Shown here: one piece after another, positions 38,696 to 47,662 of the stretch | Numbering within the stretch: position 1 is the stretch's first letter | Layout of the letters: each line of letters starts with the position of its first letter | NCBI RefSeq assembly: GCF_041438805.1 | Contig: NZ_CP109190.1 | Coordinates: 496,001-560,000, forward strand | Source: Streptomyces sp. NBC_01707 | Lineage (GTDB): Bacteria; Actinomycetota; Actinomycetes; Streptomycetales; Streptomycetaceae | Direction: 5' to 3' | Length of the DNA: 64,000 nucleotides | Program-made: the position numbers and the translations under genes | The notes under the pieces: generated by a model | Seen by the model: the letters and a program-made list of their open reading frames with translations, nothing else | What the model was told of the DNA's origin: nothing | Database searches by the model: none

Positions 38696-41131
38696 TCAGC
38701 GACCCGTGCGCGCGGCGGTGAGACGGTACCGGGCACCCCGGTGAGTGTCGAAGGACACCACGCACTCCTCGGGGCGGCCGGCGTGGGCGCCGACGACGTC
38801 CACCGGGTGCGGGGTCCGGATGCGGACCGGGTTGCCGAGCAGGGAGCGCACCTCGGCGTGCGTGATCCCTTCCGCTGTCCACGCGAGGTCGACCTCGAAT
38901 CCGCCGCGGGCCCGCAGTCCGCGGAACGACCCGGCGGGCCAGGCGTCGGGGAGCGACGGCAGCAGGTCGATCTCGTCGGCATGGCTCTGCAGCAGCATCT
39001 CGGTGATGCCGGAGACCCCACCGAAGTTGCCGTCGATCTGGAACGGCGGGTGCAGGTCGAAGAGGTTGGGGGCGGTACGCGCGGGGGTGAGCAGGTCCGA
39101 CAGGTGCTTGTAGGCGCGCGCCGGATCCAGGAGCCTCGCCCACATGTTGATCTTCCAGGCGAGGGACCAGCCCTGACCCGCCGTTCCGCGCAGTTCGAGG
39201 CTCTTCACCGCGGCCGCGGCAAGTTCCGGGGTCGTGCGGGGGTTGATCTGCGCGCTCGGGAAGACGCCGTACAGGTGGGAGACGTGACGGCTGCGCACCA
39301 GCGCGGCCTCCTCCCAGTCCTCCAGCCACTCCTGGATCTGGCCGAGGTATCCGATCTGCGTCGGCGCGAGGCGTTCGCGGATCTCGGTGACCCGCTCGAC
39401 GAGTCCGGCATCCCGGTCCAGTACCTTCGCAGCGTGCCGGTAGGCGTCGAACAGGTCCCTCAGAAGCTGCATGTCCATGGTGGGGCCGGCGCAGATGCTG
39501 ACGCTCTCGCCCTCGTCCTGGTGGTGGGTGACCTCGGGGGACTGCGAGGGGTTGGTGACGAGCCAGCCGGTCTTCGAGTCCACGACGAGTGTGTTGAGGA
39601 AGAACTCCACCGCCCCCTTGATCACCGGGTAGTTGCGGCTCAGAGCGCCCTTCTCGCCGGTGAAGCGGTAGTGGTCCCAGAGCATCACGCAGAGCCAGGC
39701 GCCGCCGGTCGGCCACATGCCGTACTGTGCGGCGTCCACAGGCGCGGTTCCCCGCCAGCCGTCCGTGTTGTGGTGCAGCACCCAACCCGGCGCGTCGTAC
39801 ATCGCCTTGGCGGTTCGGGTTCCGGACTCGGCCAGCTCGTGGACCATCTGTACGGCGGGGTCCCAGCACTCCGCCAGGTTGGCGGGGCCCGTCGGCCAGT
39901 AGTTCATCTCGAAGTTGATGTTGACGGTGTACTTGGACTCCCAGGCCGGGTTGAGGCTGTCGTTCCACAGACCCTGGAGGTTGGCGGGCTGGCCCGGCGA
40001 TCGGGAGCAGGAAGTCAGCAGGTAGCGGCCGTACTGGAAGTAGAGCGCTGCGAGCTGCGGGTCCTTCCCGTCGGCGAAGAGCGGGATGCGCTGGTCGGTG
40101 GGGAGGTCGATCCGCTCCGACGGGCCCAGCTCGATGCCGACCCGGGAGAACAGGTTCCGGTAGTCGGCCACGTGCCGGCTGCGCAGCTGTTCGTAACGCC
40201 GCCCGGTGGCCGGGTCGAGGTGGCGGCGGGCTCTGGCCTTCGGGTCGGCGCCGGCGTCGAGGTAGTTCCGGTAGCTGGTCGCCATGGAGATCAGCAGGGT
40301 CACGCTGTCGGCGTCCGCGACGGTCAGCGCCCCTTGGTCGGTGGAGATCCGGCCGCCCTCCGCTCGCGCCCGGGCCAGTGCGCGGAAGTGCACGGAACCG
40401 GGAAGGCCGTACCAGTCGCCGCTGACGCCGTCGAGCGCGACGGTGTGCGCGTCCACGGCGGAATCGGCCGCCCGCTGGGGGGTGGTGAAGCGGGCGGTGA
40501 AGCCGATCGCGCCCGCGGTGTCGGCGGTCATCCGCACGACGATGACCTGGTCGGGGGTGCTGGCGAAGACCTCGCGCACATGCCGTACGCCGCCGCGCGT
40601 GTAGCTGGTGCGGACGACCGCGGTCTCCAGGTCGAGCTCGCGTTCGTAGTCGGTCACCTCACCGGTCCCGGTGAAGGCGAGTTCGAGATCGCCGAGCACC
40701 TGGTAGGCGACCTGTTCGGAGGGACTGCCGATGAAGTCGGTGTCGATCAGCCGCTGCGCCTGGTTCCACTTCTCCTCCACCACCAGGCGGCGGATCTCGT
40801 CCAGGTGCTCCCCGGCGCCGGGACGGATGTAGTCGTGCGGACCGCCGGCCCACACGCTGTCCTCGTTGAGCTGGAGCCGTTCGGTGTCCGTACCGCCGAA
40901 GACCATGGCACCGATCCGGCCGTTACCGATCGGCAGTGCTTCCAGCCACTCCGCCGCCGGGGCCCGGTACCACAGGCGCATGGGGTTGGGGCCGTCGGCG
41001 GAGCCGACGGCCGGGGGCGCGGCGGTGTCGGCCGCGCCGGATGCGGCCTGCGCGGCTCCGGTGCTCAGGGCGGTCGCCGCCGCAGATGCTCCGGCAACGG
41101 CGAGGACGTGTCGTCGGGACAACTCGGACAT
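38696..41131 (-). CDS. Secreted glycoside hydrolase family 95 (alpha-L-fucosidase-like)
   Basis: 811 residues, normal for GH95. A Tat signal peptide is clear ([19 protein letters not shown], then AQA). The N-terminal beta-sandwich ([36 protein letters not shown]) leads to the (alpha/alpha)6 barrel. Catalytic-region motifs are visible: [19 protein letters not shown] and [14 protein letters not shown]95 enzymes remove alpha-1,2-L-fucose or, in some members, L-galactose from glycans such as xyloglucan. GGAGG precedes the ATG. It follows a secreted beta-helix gene in the same direction. This supports an L-fucose supply for the catabolic genes to the right. Confidence 0.95.
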   Translation of the reverse strand: MSELSRRHVLAVAGASAAATALSTGAAQAASGAADTAAPPAVGSADGPNPMRLWYRAPAAEWLEALPIGNGRIGAMVFGGTDTERLQLNEDSVWAGGPHDYIRPGAGEHLDEIRRLVVEEKWNQAQRLIDTDFIGSPSEQVAYQVLGDLELAFTGTGEVTDYERELDLETAVVRTSYTRGGVRHVREVFASTPDQVIVVRMTADTAGAIGFTARFTTPQRAADSAVDAHTVALDGVSGDWYGLPGSVHFRALARARAEGGRISTDQGALTVADADSVTLLISMATSYRNYLDAGADPKARARRHLDPATGRRYEQLRSRHVADYRNLFSRVGIELGPSERIDLPTDQRIPLFADGKDPQLAALYFQYGRYLLTSCSRSPGQPANLQGLWNDSLNPAWESKYTVNINFEMNYWPTGPANLAECWDPAVQMVHELAESGTRTAKAMYDAPGWVLHHNTDGWRGTAPVDAAQYGMWPTGGAWLCVMLWDHYRFTGEKGALSRNYPVIKGAVEFFLNTLVVDSKTGWLVTNPSQSPEVTHHQDEGESVSICAGPTMDMQLLRDLFDAYRHAAKVLDRDAGLVERVTEIRERLAPTQIGYLGQIQEWLEDWEEAALVRSRHVSHLYGVFPSAQINPRTTPELAAAAVKSLELRGTAGQGWSLAWKINMWARLLDPARAYKHLSDLLTPARTAPNLFDLHPPFQIDGNFGGVSGITEMLLQSHADEIDLLPSLPDAWPAGSFRGLRARGGFEVDLAWTAEGITHAEVRSLLGNPVRIRTPHPVDVVGAHAGRPEECVVSFDTHRGARYRLTAARTGR

Positions 41132-41646
41132 GGGTGCCTCCAGGTGCGTCGTACGGGCAGTGGGCACGCCGGTCCCGCCGGGCACCCGCAAGGGAGTGCG
41201 GGTGCCCAGGTGGCGCCGGCTGTGCTCTCGGTGGGCCGGGGCGCGCGGCGGCGGACGCCGTCCGTTCCCGTTCCTTGGCGTGCGGTGCGGCCGGGCGCGG
41301 TGCCGGCGAGCCCCGGCGCGCGAGGGGCGCCGGCCACGGTGCTCACCGCCGGCTCCCTTCGCGCTACCGGGTGTCGAGCCCGCCAAGCGGCCTCCCGTGC
41401 GCTGTTGCCGCTTCCACTCCCTCGCGCAGGGACAGCGAGGAGCGTTCCTGGGAGGCAGGGCGGCGGCCCGGCGCGAGCGCGGCCAGGCGCACTCGACGGT
41501 CATCGGGGTGATGCGGCTGAAGTCCGGCCCGTGCGCGCGGGCCCGGCGGCCGGCACGGACCGCGGCGGGTACGGACCCGTCCGGCCGGGACATCACCGAT
41601 CCCGGCGGCCGGGCCCGTACTGCTGGGGTGTCCGGTCAGCGACCGT
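41132..41646. other. Intergenic region between two secreted-enzyme genes
   Basis: 515 bases of very GC-rich sequence. No coding similarity. It probably carries a separate promoter for the GH95 gene; none was identified. Confidence 0.5.
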
Positions 41647-43533
41647 TCACTGGGTGTCGCCCTCGGGCAGCGGGTACGGGAAGGAGGCGGTGACGCCGAT
41701 CTTGTCGTACTCCATCTTCGAGGCGTCGTAACCGTCTTCCCAGTTGGCGTTCTTGACGTCGTTGCACTGGTAGCTCTGGTACTTCTGGTCGGTGACCTGG
41801 CCGACTTCGATGTTCTCGAAACTGAAGCCGCAGCCGCCTGCGTCCATGTGCACGCCGCGGGTCCCGCTGTCCGGCATCGAGCTGTCCGGGATCACGTCGC
41901 CGATGACGACCTGGCGCACGTGGTTGTCGATCGTGTGCGGCTCCACGTTGCTGACGCCGTAGGTGTAGAAGGCGCCCATGTCGCCGCTGTCCAGGCCGGC
42001 TTCGTCGATTCGCAGGTACTCAAAGGTGTTGTCACGGGCGTAGTCGTCCTCGGGCGCGACCTCGGGCCGCGCTTCGAGGCTCACGCCGTAGCGCGCGCTG
42101 TGCTTGATGTGGCTGTGACTGATCGTGTTGTGACCGGTGTTCATGAGCTCGATTCCCGAGGCGTCGCCGGGCACCAGCTCACCGTAGTGAGTGATGTAGT
42201 TGTTGGTCAGCAGGTGGCCGTTGGAGGTGTTTCCCTCGCCCGGGTAGGGCCCCTCGACCTTGATTCCGTCGGCACCGATGTTCTCGAGCAGGCTGTCGCG
42301 GACGGTCAGCCCGTCGTTGGCGAAGAGGGCGTAGACCGCGTGGTAGCCGGTGTCGGAGATGTGCAGCCGGGACAGGGTGATGTCCTTGCTGTTGGTCACG
42401 GTGACGGCGCCGAAGCGGTCGCGAGGCATCTCGATCTGCCGGTCGTACTCCGGGTACTTGTGCGGCTCACCGGAGTCGCCGTCGCTGATCCAGCCGTAGC
42501 GGTACCAGTCGACGAAGTCGGTGTACTGGAGGGAGAGGCCGTCGAGAGAGATGTTCTGCACGCGCCGGTCCGGGTCGGGCCCGGCCAGGTTGAACAGGGT
42601 CTTCACGGTGGGCCGCAGCACGGTGACGTCGTTGATGTCGCCGCGTGGCTTGTAGTAGACCTGTCCCTTCTTGAAGTCCATGTAGTACTCGCCGGCCTGG
42701 TCAAGGAAGTTCAGGGAGTTCTGCAGGAAGTAGCGGGAGCCGCCGCGGGAGTTCATGAGGGCGTAGCGGGTCCAGTACTTCAGCGTCATCTGGTTCTTCG
42801 CCACGTTCCAGTCCCGGATCGGGACGGTGTCGGTGAACCAGCTCCAGCTGCCGCCCGACCAGACGACCGCCTGGGCGTTGCTGAGGTCCCAGCTCGGGTC
42901 CCACTCACCGGGGTTGGAGTACAGCCACTGATGGACGGCTTCCTTCTCCGGCTCCTTGAGCACGGACGTCAGGTAGGGCGCCCATTCGTCGTCGGACTTG
43001 CGGTTGGGATAGCGGGCCGTGGTGGCGCGCTTGCCGTCCTCGAAGAGGGTGTAGAAGGGGTTGTCCGTGCCGACGTCGGCACGGTAGATGCCGTCCTTGT
43101 ACTCCTCCCAGCCGGTGACCGGGGTTGCGCCCATCACTCGGGCCTTGCCGGCACCGTCGTAGGAGCGGTAGACGACCCGGTGGCCGTCGGCGCCCGAGTC
43201 GCGGTCGTCGAAGTCGATGGCGCTGGAGACCGGGTAGTCGCCCGCGCGCAGGTTGACGTTGATGTCGCAGCGCATCCGGCCGGAGCGGTTGAGGCCCTTG
43301 TCGCGGATGTGGTCGCGGGCCCCTTCGATGGTCTTGAAGGGACGGCTCTTGGTGCCCGTGGCCTTGTCGTTCCCGTCGGGAGCGACGAAGAGATCGGTGG
43401 CCTTGCAGCCGGTCGACTTCGCGTTCGCGCTCGCGTCCGGGACGTTCAGTGTCGCCCCGCTGACCAGCAGTGCGCCGGCCGCCAGCAGCAGCGGAAGTCT
43501 TGACCTTCGTCGTACGAGGGTGGTGATTGGCAT
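41647..43533 (-). CDS. Secreted right-handed beta-helix protein (pectate-lyase-like)
   Basis: 628 residues. A signal peptide occupies the first ~40 (RSRLPLLLAAGALLVSGATL). The DUF-type entry motif LFVAPDGNDKATGTKSRPFKTIEGARDHI is typical of secreted polysaccharide-acting beta-helix enzymes. Parallel beta-helix repeats follow (for example LEARPEVAPEDDYARDNTFE, NYITHYGELVPGDASGIELM). AAGGAGG precedes the ATG. It may be a lyase or hydrolase on a galacturonate- or galactose-rich chain; the activity is not certain. A relative is the 1140-residue protein at 56198. Confidence 0.88.
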   Translation of the reverse strand: MPITTLVRRRSRLPLLLAAGALLVSGATLNVPDASANAKSTGCKATDLFVAPDGNDKATGTKSRPFKTIEGARDHIRDKGLNRSGRMRCDINVNLRAGDYPVSSAIDFDDRDSGADGHRVVYRSYDGAGKARVMGATPVTGWEEYKDGIYRADVGTDNPFYTLFEDGKRATTARYPNRKSDDEWAPYLTSVLKEPEKEAVHQWLYSNPGEWDPSWDLSNAQAVVWSGGSWSWFTDTVPIRDWNVAKNQMTLKYWTRYALMNSRGGSRYFLQNSLNFLDQAGEYYMDFKKGQVYYKPRGDINDVTVLRPTVKTLFNLAGPDPDRRVQNISLDGLSLQYTDFVDWYRYGWISDGDSGEPHKYPEYDRQIEMPRDRFGAVTVTNSKDITLSRLHISDTGYHAVYALFANDGLTVRDSLLENIGADGIKVEGPYPGEGNTSNGHLLTNNYITHYGELVPGDASGIELMNTGHNTISHSHIKHSARYGVSLEARPEVAPEDDYARDNTFEYLRIDEAGLDSGDMGAFYTYGVSNVEPHTIDNHVRQVVIGDVIPDSSMPDSGTRGVHMDAGGCGFSFENIEVGQVTDQKYQSYQCNDVKNANWEDGYDASKMEYDKIGVTASFPYPLPEGDTQ

Positions 43534-44126
43534 GAAGCCTCCTTGCCACGTGCGTTGTGTGGCGTTGTCTTGTCGTTCGGCCATGGACGGGTGGACGGCC
43601 GGTCAGGCACAGTTCGTGCTGCACCAGGGCGTGCCCGTATACGCGGTGACGAGGTCTGAACACGTCACTGCGGCTTCACGTTCGGCCTGTCGTCGCTCGC
43701 GGTCGCCGGGGAGCAGGAACGCTCCTCCCGGGCCATGGGTACGTCATGCGTGCAGAAGCGGATTCGGCCGGGTACGCGCGGGCACGGTGATGCCGTCGCG
43801 CGGGCCGTGATTACCGGGGACCGCTGCCCCTTCGGGGGGTTCCAGGTGTACTGGGCCGGGCTGGGGGTGTGGTTCAGGAGCGGACGGACGGTGTGGCGCC
43901 GGCCCTGCCACGCCCCACCTCTACGGTCCGTCGTTCACGCAACGTTTCCTCCTCGGCGCGCCTCGCGGAACACGATCTAGTGGGTCACTGATCGAGCACG
44001 ATAAGTAAGATGTTCGCGCCCCGGCGCCGTCAATACGCCGGCACGAGCAATAAGTTGATGTGCACGGGACGGCATCGCTGCGGCCTCCCGAGTCATAAAT
44101 CCACGCATCCATGGAGTGGCGACGCC
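43534..44126. other. Divergent control region of the beta-helix and GntR/FCD genes
   Basis: 593 bases with no gene. It must contain promoters for both directions. A stretch starting at 43983 (GGTCA...TCG...ATAAGTAA) resembles the paired operator found upstream of the enolase-type genes, but with altered spacing. Confidence 0.45.
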
Positions 44127-45290
44127 ATGACAGTTCCCGATCCGCAGGCGTTTCCCCAGCTCAGCGAGGAGGACCGGGCGGCCCTGTCCGACTACTCCCG
44201 TCAGCCGCCCGGGGCACTGCGGCTGCGCAGCAGCATCGTCCTGGCCTGTGCCGAGGGGCTGACCAACACGGAGGTGGCCCAGCGGCTCCAGGTAAGTCCC
44301 GCCACGGTGGCCAAGTGGCGGGACCGCTACCTGCGCCGGGGCATGGCCGGTCTGAGCGACGCCCCACGCTCGGGCCGACCGCGCAGCGTCACCAGGCAGG
44401 GGGCGGAGGCGCACATCGCCGCCGTGCTCGCGCAGGCCGAGAACGGCTCACCGGTGCCGTCCACCCGCGCCCTCTCGGACACCTTGGGCCTGTCGCAGTC
44501 CACGGTGGCCCGCATCTGGCGCGAGCAGGCCGCCGGACTGTCCGAGCCGCCCCGGCCGCGGAACGGCAAGCGCGGCCCGGGGGCCGAGCAGGACGGGGAC
44601 GGGCCGGCGCCGGTCCCGGCGCGCATACCGCGCCAGTTGCTCTCCGACCAGGTGTACACGCTGCTGCGGGACTGGATCGTCAGCGGTGAGCTCGTGCCGG
44701 GGCAGCGCCTGGTGGAGTCGGAGATCGCCCGTCGGGTCGGCACCAGCCAGACCCCGCCCCGAGAGGCGATCAAGCGGCTGGCGTACGAGGGTCTGGTGGT
44801 CTCCCAGCCGCACCGCGGCACGCGCGTCGCACGGATCTCCGAGCGGCAGGCTCAGGACGTACGCGACATCCGGGTCATGTTCGAGGAGTACGTGGCCCGC
44901 CGTATCGCCGGCCGTCTGGACGCCGAACACACGCGGCTGCTGGCCGACGACGTGGCGCAATTACGCCGAGCAGTGAACAAGGGCGACATCGCGGCCTTCC
45001 GCAGCGCCGACATGTCCTTTCACCGCCATGTGTGCGAGGCTGCCCGCAACGACGCGCTGATCCGCCTCTGGCGCATGATCGAGTCCAGCTTGTGGGATCT
45101 CCATGTGCTGGGCGACCCCCGCTACGTCGGCGGCTGGGGCGCGTTGGCCGAGCACCACGCGGAGCTCCTGGACGTCCTGCGCTCCGGCGACCCCGACGTC
45201 GCCGGGCCGATGTTCGCCGCCCACGCCGCGGGCGAGGTGGACCGCTACCTCCCCGATCAGGCCGAACCCGGCGCCCCTTCCGGGCAGTAG
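44127..45290 (+). CDS. GntR/FCD regulator with an N-terminal IS630-transposase-like DNA-binding domain
   Basis: 387 residues. Residues ~12-137 are a bipartite homeodomain-like region of the IS630 transposase type: AEGLTNTEVAQRLQVSPATV then WRDRYLRRGMAGLSDAPRSGRPR, and a second helix-turn-helix TRALSDTLGLSQSTVARIWR. A linker (~138-165) leads to a GntR winged helix (~169-235: YTLLRDWIVSGELVPGQRL, TSQTPPREAIKRLAYEGLV) and an FCD effector domain (~240-372) with metal-type residues D295, H299, H343/H344 and H366. The transposase catalytic core is missing. It probably controls the sugar island. The GH28 gene follows 43 bp later. Confidence 0.9.
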   Translation: MTVPDPQAFPQLSEEDRAALSDYSRQPPGALRLRSSIVLACAEGLTNTEVAQRLQVSPATVAKWRDRYLRRGMAGLSDAPRSGRPRSVTRQGAEAHIAAVLAQAENGSPVPSTRALSDTLGLSQSTVARIWREQAAGLSEPPRPRNGKRGPGAEQDGDGPAPVPARIPRQLLSDQVYTLLRDWIVSGELVPGQRLVESEIARRVGTSQTPPREAIKRLAYEGLVVSQPHRGTRVARISERQAQDVRDIRVMFEEYVARRIAGRLDAEHTRLLADDVAQLRRAVNKGDIAAFRSADMSFHRHVCEAARNDALIRLWRMIESSLWDLHVLGDPRYVGGWGALAEHHAELLDVLRSGDPDVAGPMFAAHAAGEVDRYLPDQAEPGAPSGQ

Positions 45291-45333
45291 AGCGACCGCG
45301 GACCACCAGCCCATCTCACCGAGGGACACATCC

Positions 45334-46734
45334 GTGAGTGATCCGGTACGCAGACAACTCCTCCGCTTCGGAGCCCTGGCCGCCGCCGCGGTCCCGCTGG
45401 CCCACGCCACGGGCGCGGCAGCCGCCGGTCGGCCTGGCCCCCGCTTCCCCGACGCCTGGTTCCCCGTCACCGCCCACGGCGCCGCGGGCGACGGCGTCAC
45501 CGACTGCACGGCGGCGATCAACGCCACCGTGCGGGACTGCCACGAGGCCGGTGGCGGACACGTGCTGATACCGGCGGGCCGTTGGGCAACCGGCGCTATC
45601 CAGCTGCTCAGCGGTGTCGACCTGCACGTCGCCGAAGGGGCGACGGTGCTCTTCAGCACCGATCCGGCCGCCTACCTGCCGGTGGTCCGGACGCGCTGGC
45701 AGGGCATCGAGGTATACAACTACTCGCCCCTGGTCTACGCCTACGGCCAGCACGACATCGCGGTCACCGGCCGAGGAGTCCTCGACGGGCAGAGCGACAA
45801 CGCCCACTGGTGGCCCTGGAAGGGCTCGGGCCAGTACGGATGGCAGTCGGGCATGCCCAACGAGCGTGCGGACTGGGCGACTTTGGAGCAGTGGGGGGCG
45901 CAGGGCGTTCCGGTGACCGAGCGTGTTCTGGGCGAGGGGCATTATCTGCGACCCAGCTTCATCCAGCCCTATGCGTGCAGCGATGTCCTGATCGAGGGCG
46001 TCACACTGCGCAACTCCCCGTTCTGGAACATTCATCCGGTGCTGAGCCGGAACATCGCCGTGCGCGACGTCCGGATCGAGTGCGAGGGCCCCAACAGCGA
46101 CGGCTGCGACCCCGACTCGTGCGAGAACGTCACGATCGAGCGGGTCACTTTCGCCACACACGACGACTGCATCGCCATCAAGTCCGGCCGCGACCAGGAC
46201 GGCAGGCGGGTCGGGGTGCCCTCGCGGCACATCCGCATCCAGGACTGCGTGTACCTCAGCGGCGGAGCCGCAGTGGCGATCGGCAGCGAGATGAGCGGCG
46301 GGGTGTCCGACGTGGTCGCGCGTCGGCTGAGCCTGCCGTTCGACCCGGATCTGGGCGAGGCGTCCGTCGCTTCGGTCCTGGTGGTCAAGTCCACGCCCAC
46401 CAGGGGCGGGTACGTGCGGGACGTCCGCGTCACCGACGTTCACGCGCCGGCCTGGACCTACGTGCCCTTCGAGGTCACGTTCCAGTACGCCGGGGACACC
46501 GGTGGGGTGCAGCCTGCGGAGGTGTCGCGCCTGTCGGCGGCACGCTGGTCGGTCGGCGGCCACTGCGAGTATCCGGTGCGCGTCCGCGCCCGTCCCGAAG
46601 CGCCGGTCAACGATGTCAGGCTCGACCGACTGACCTTCGACGACACCGCGCAGGACATGCTGCTCCAGTCGGTCACGGACCTGTCCATCCACCGCGTGAT
46701 GGTCAACGGCTTTCTCCAGCAAGGTTTCGCGTGA
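45334..46734 (+). CDS. Secreted glycoside hydrolase family 28 (polygalacturonase-like)
   Basis: 466 residues from a GTG with GAGGGA upstream. A probable Tat signal peptide (VRRQLLRFGALAAAAVPL) is followed by the GH28 parallel beta-helix. Active-site acids: NSDGCDPDSC (D256, D259) and DDCIAIKSG (D277, D278). The usual GHG is GSE in AIGSEMSGGV, a variant seen in exo-acting or rhamnogalacturonan-type members. It cuts galacturonate-containing pectin backbones outside the cell. In an operon with the upstream GntR/FCD regulator. Confidence 0.92.
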   Translation: MSDPVRRQLLRFGALAAAAVPLAHATGAAAAGRPGPRFPDAWFPVTAHGAAGDGVTDCTAAINATVRDCHEAGGGHVLIPAGRWATGAIQLLSGVDLHVAEGATVLFSTDPAAYLPVVRTRWQGIEVYNYSPLVYAYGQHDIAVTGRGVLDGQSDNAHWWPWKGSGQYGWQSGMPNERADWATLEQWGAQGVPVTERVLGEGHYLRPSFIQPYACSDVLIEGVTLRNSPFWNIHPVLSRNIAVRDVRIECEGPNSDGCDPDSCENVTIERVTFATHDDCIAIKSGRDQDGRRVGVPSRHIRIQDCVYLSGGAAVAIGSEMSGGVSDVVARRLSLPFDPDLGEASVASVLVVKSTPTRGGYVRDVRVTDVHAPAWTYVPFEVTFQYAGDTGGVQPAEVSRLSAARWSVGGHCEYPVRVRARPEAPVNDVRLDRLTFDDTAQDMLLQSVTDLSIHRVMVNGFLQQGFA

Positions 46735-46821
46735 CACCGGCTGGTCCGGCCCACTGGGCGAACCGGGTGGCATAGCCCGGACTCGGCGGCGGAGGCGAAC
46801 CTCCCCGTGACGGAAACACCA

Positions 46822-46862
46822 AGCGGCCCACTTCCCCGGCCAGTTCGGGGACGTGGGCCGCT
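46822..46862. terminator. Terminator hairpin after the GH28 gene
   Basis: A 10-bp outer stem AGCGGCCCAC / GTGGGCCGCT continued by a further 6 pairs after one mismatch, with a 7-base loop. Confidence 0.85.
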
Positions 46863-46875
46863 CAGGTTTCGCGCC

Positions 46876-47040
46876 TGAGGGCTGTCCCGTAATCCCTGGT
46901 GGATCGGCGCGCGGCGTCAGATGCGGTGCATCGCAAGGCGGAGGACGTCATCGTGCCGGTCGTATTCGGGCGTTCCGGCAACGCGGCGAGGTGCCGAACC
47001 TGTCGAAGTGCGCCCGCCAGGGATTACGGGACCGCCCTTA
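46876..47040. mobile_element. MITE-like element, copy 2
   Basis: 165 bases, with 24-base terminal inverted repeats matching at 22 of 24 positions (TGAGGGCTGTCCCGTAATCC... / ...GGATTACGGGACCGCCCTTA). Nearly the same interior as copy 1 except for an extra ~8 bases in the middle. The TIRs resemble ends of Streptomyces IS5-type elements from general knowledge. No transposase; presumably moved in trans. It sits between a terminator and the operon control region. Confidence 0.82.
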
Positions 47041-47372
47041 GCCAGCCGAGCTCCGGGCCACCGCCCTCGACGCGGCGGCCGTTCGGTGTGCGGCACCGGG
47101 GAGCGGGCGTGAGCCCAACTCCTTCTCGCTGTCGGCACAACGGCGCACCGCAAGGGCTGTCGGACTCCCCGCACGGCCGAACGGGCAGGCGGACGGGCGG
47201 TTCGCGTGGATCGTGTACGACCGGCCCGCGCTCGCCTTGCCGCTCTCGACGACCCCTTTCGCGCCGGGGCCTACCCAAGATCCGCCACCCGCCCCAGGGG
47301 CCCCTGACATGGCATTTCTCGCCTGCGAGCCGGCTTGCGCAGCCGAATCCAGCTGTTACGGCGGGGCTTTCA
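47041..47372. other. Intergenic region between MITE copy 2 and the operator
   Basis: 332 bases. No gene seen. The last bases, TTTCAAG, lead into the paired operator. Confidence 0.45.
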
Positions 47373-47401
47373 AGTCGTCACTTGTATGATACGTTACGAC
47401 T
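47373..47401. promoter_or_regulatory. 29-base inverted-repeat operator, site 1
   Basis: Outer arms AGTCGT / ACGACT frame a core CACTTGTATGATACGTT. The same layout, with arms GGTCAT / ATGACC, is found at 60492-60520. The core carries TATGAT (47385-47390), a near-consensus -10 hexamer, so a bound repressor would cover the promoter. It lies ~260 bases upstream of the first enolase-family gene. Confidence 0.75.
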
Positions 47402-47603
47402 GTTGAGGGGGTGATGCGGGGCCTCCCCCCGACCGGGCAGCACCATTGCCCTGCCCGACGAAACACACACCCCGAAACATCAGCAAGGTGCGGTCCTCGA
47501 CCGCGAGCCGCGTGCCCCGGCACGCTCCCCCACGGCCCGCGCTCGGCCTCCCCGGACAACAGGCCACCGGTCAGGGAGTGCACCAGCCACCGCGGTGGCG
47601 CCC

Positions 47604-47623
47604 CGGAGGCGAAAGTGCCTCCG
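47604..47623 (+). other. Leader hairpin upstream of the first enolase-family gene
   Basis: CGGAGGC / GCCTCCG, a 7-bp stem with a 6-base loop, ~40 bases before the start codon. If transcription begins near site 1, the leader is about 260 bases long. Confidence 0.4.
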
Positions 47624-47662
47624 TCCAGGGGACGGACAACGAGCACGCAGAGGGGGGAGCAG

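Noticed and set aside
38696..43584. CRISPR-like or other regular repeats
   Set aside because: No evenly spaced identical repeats were found here or elsewhere in the window.
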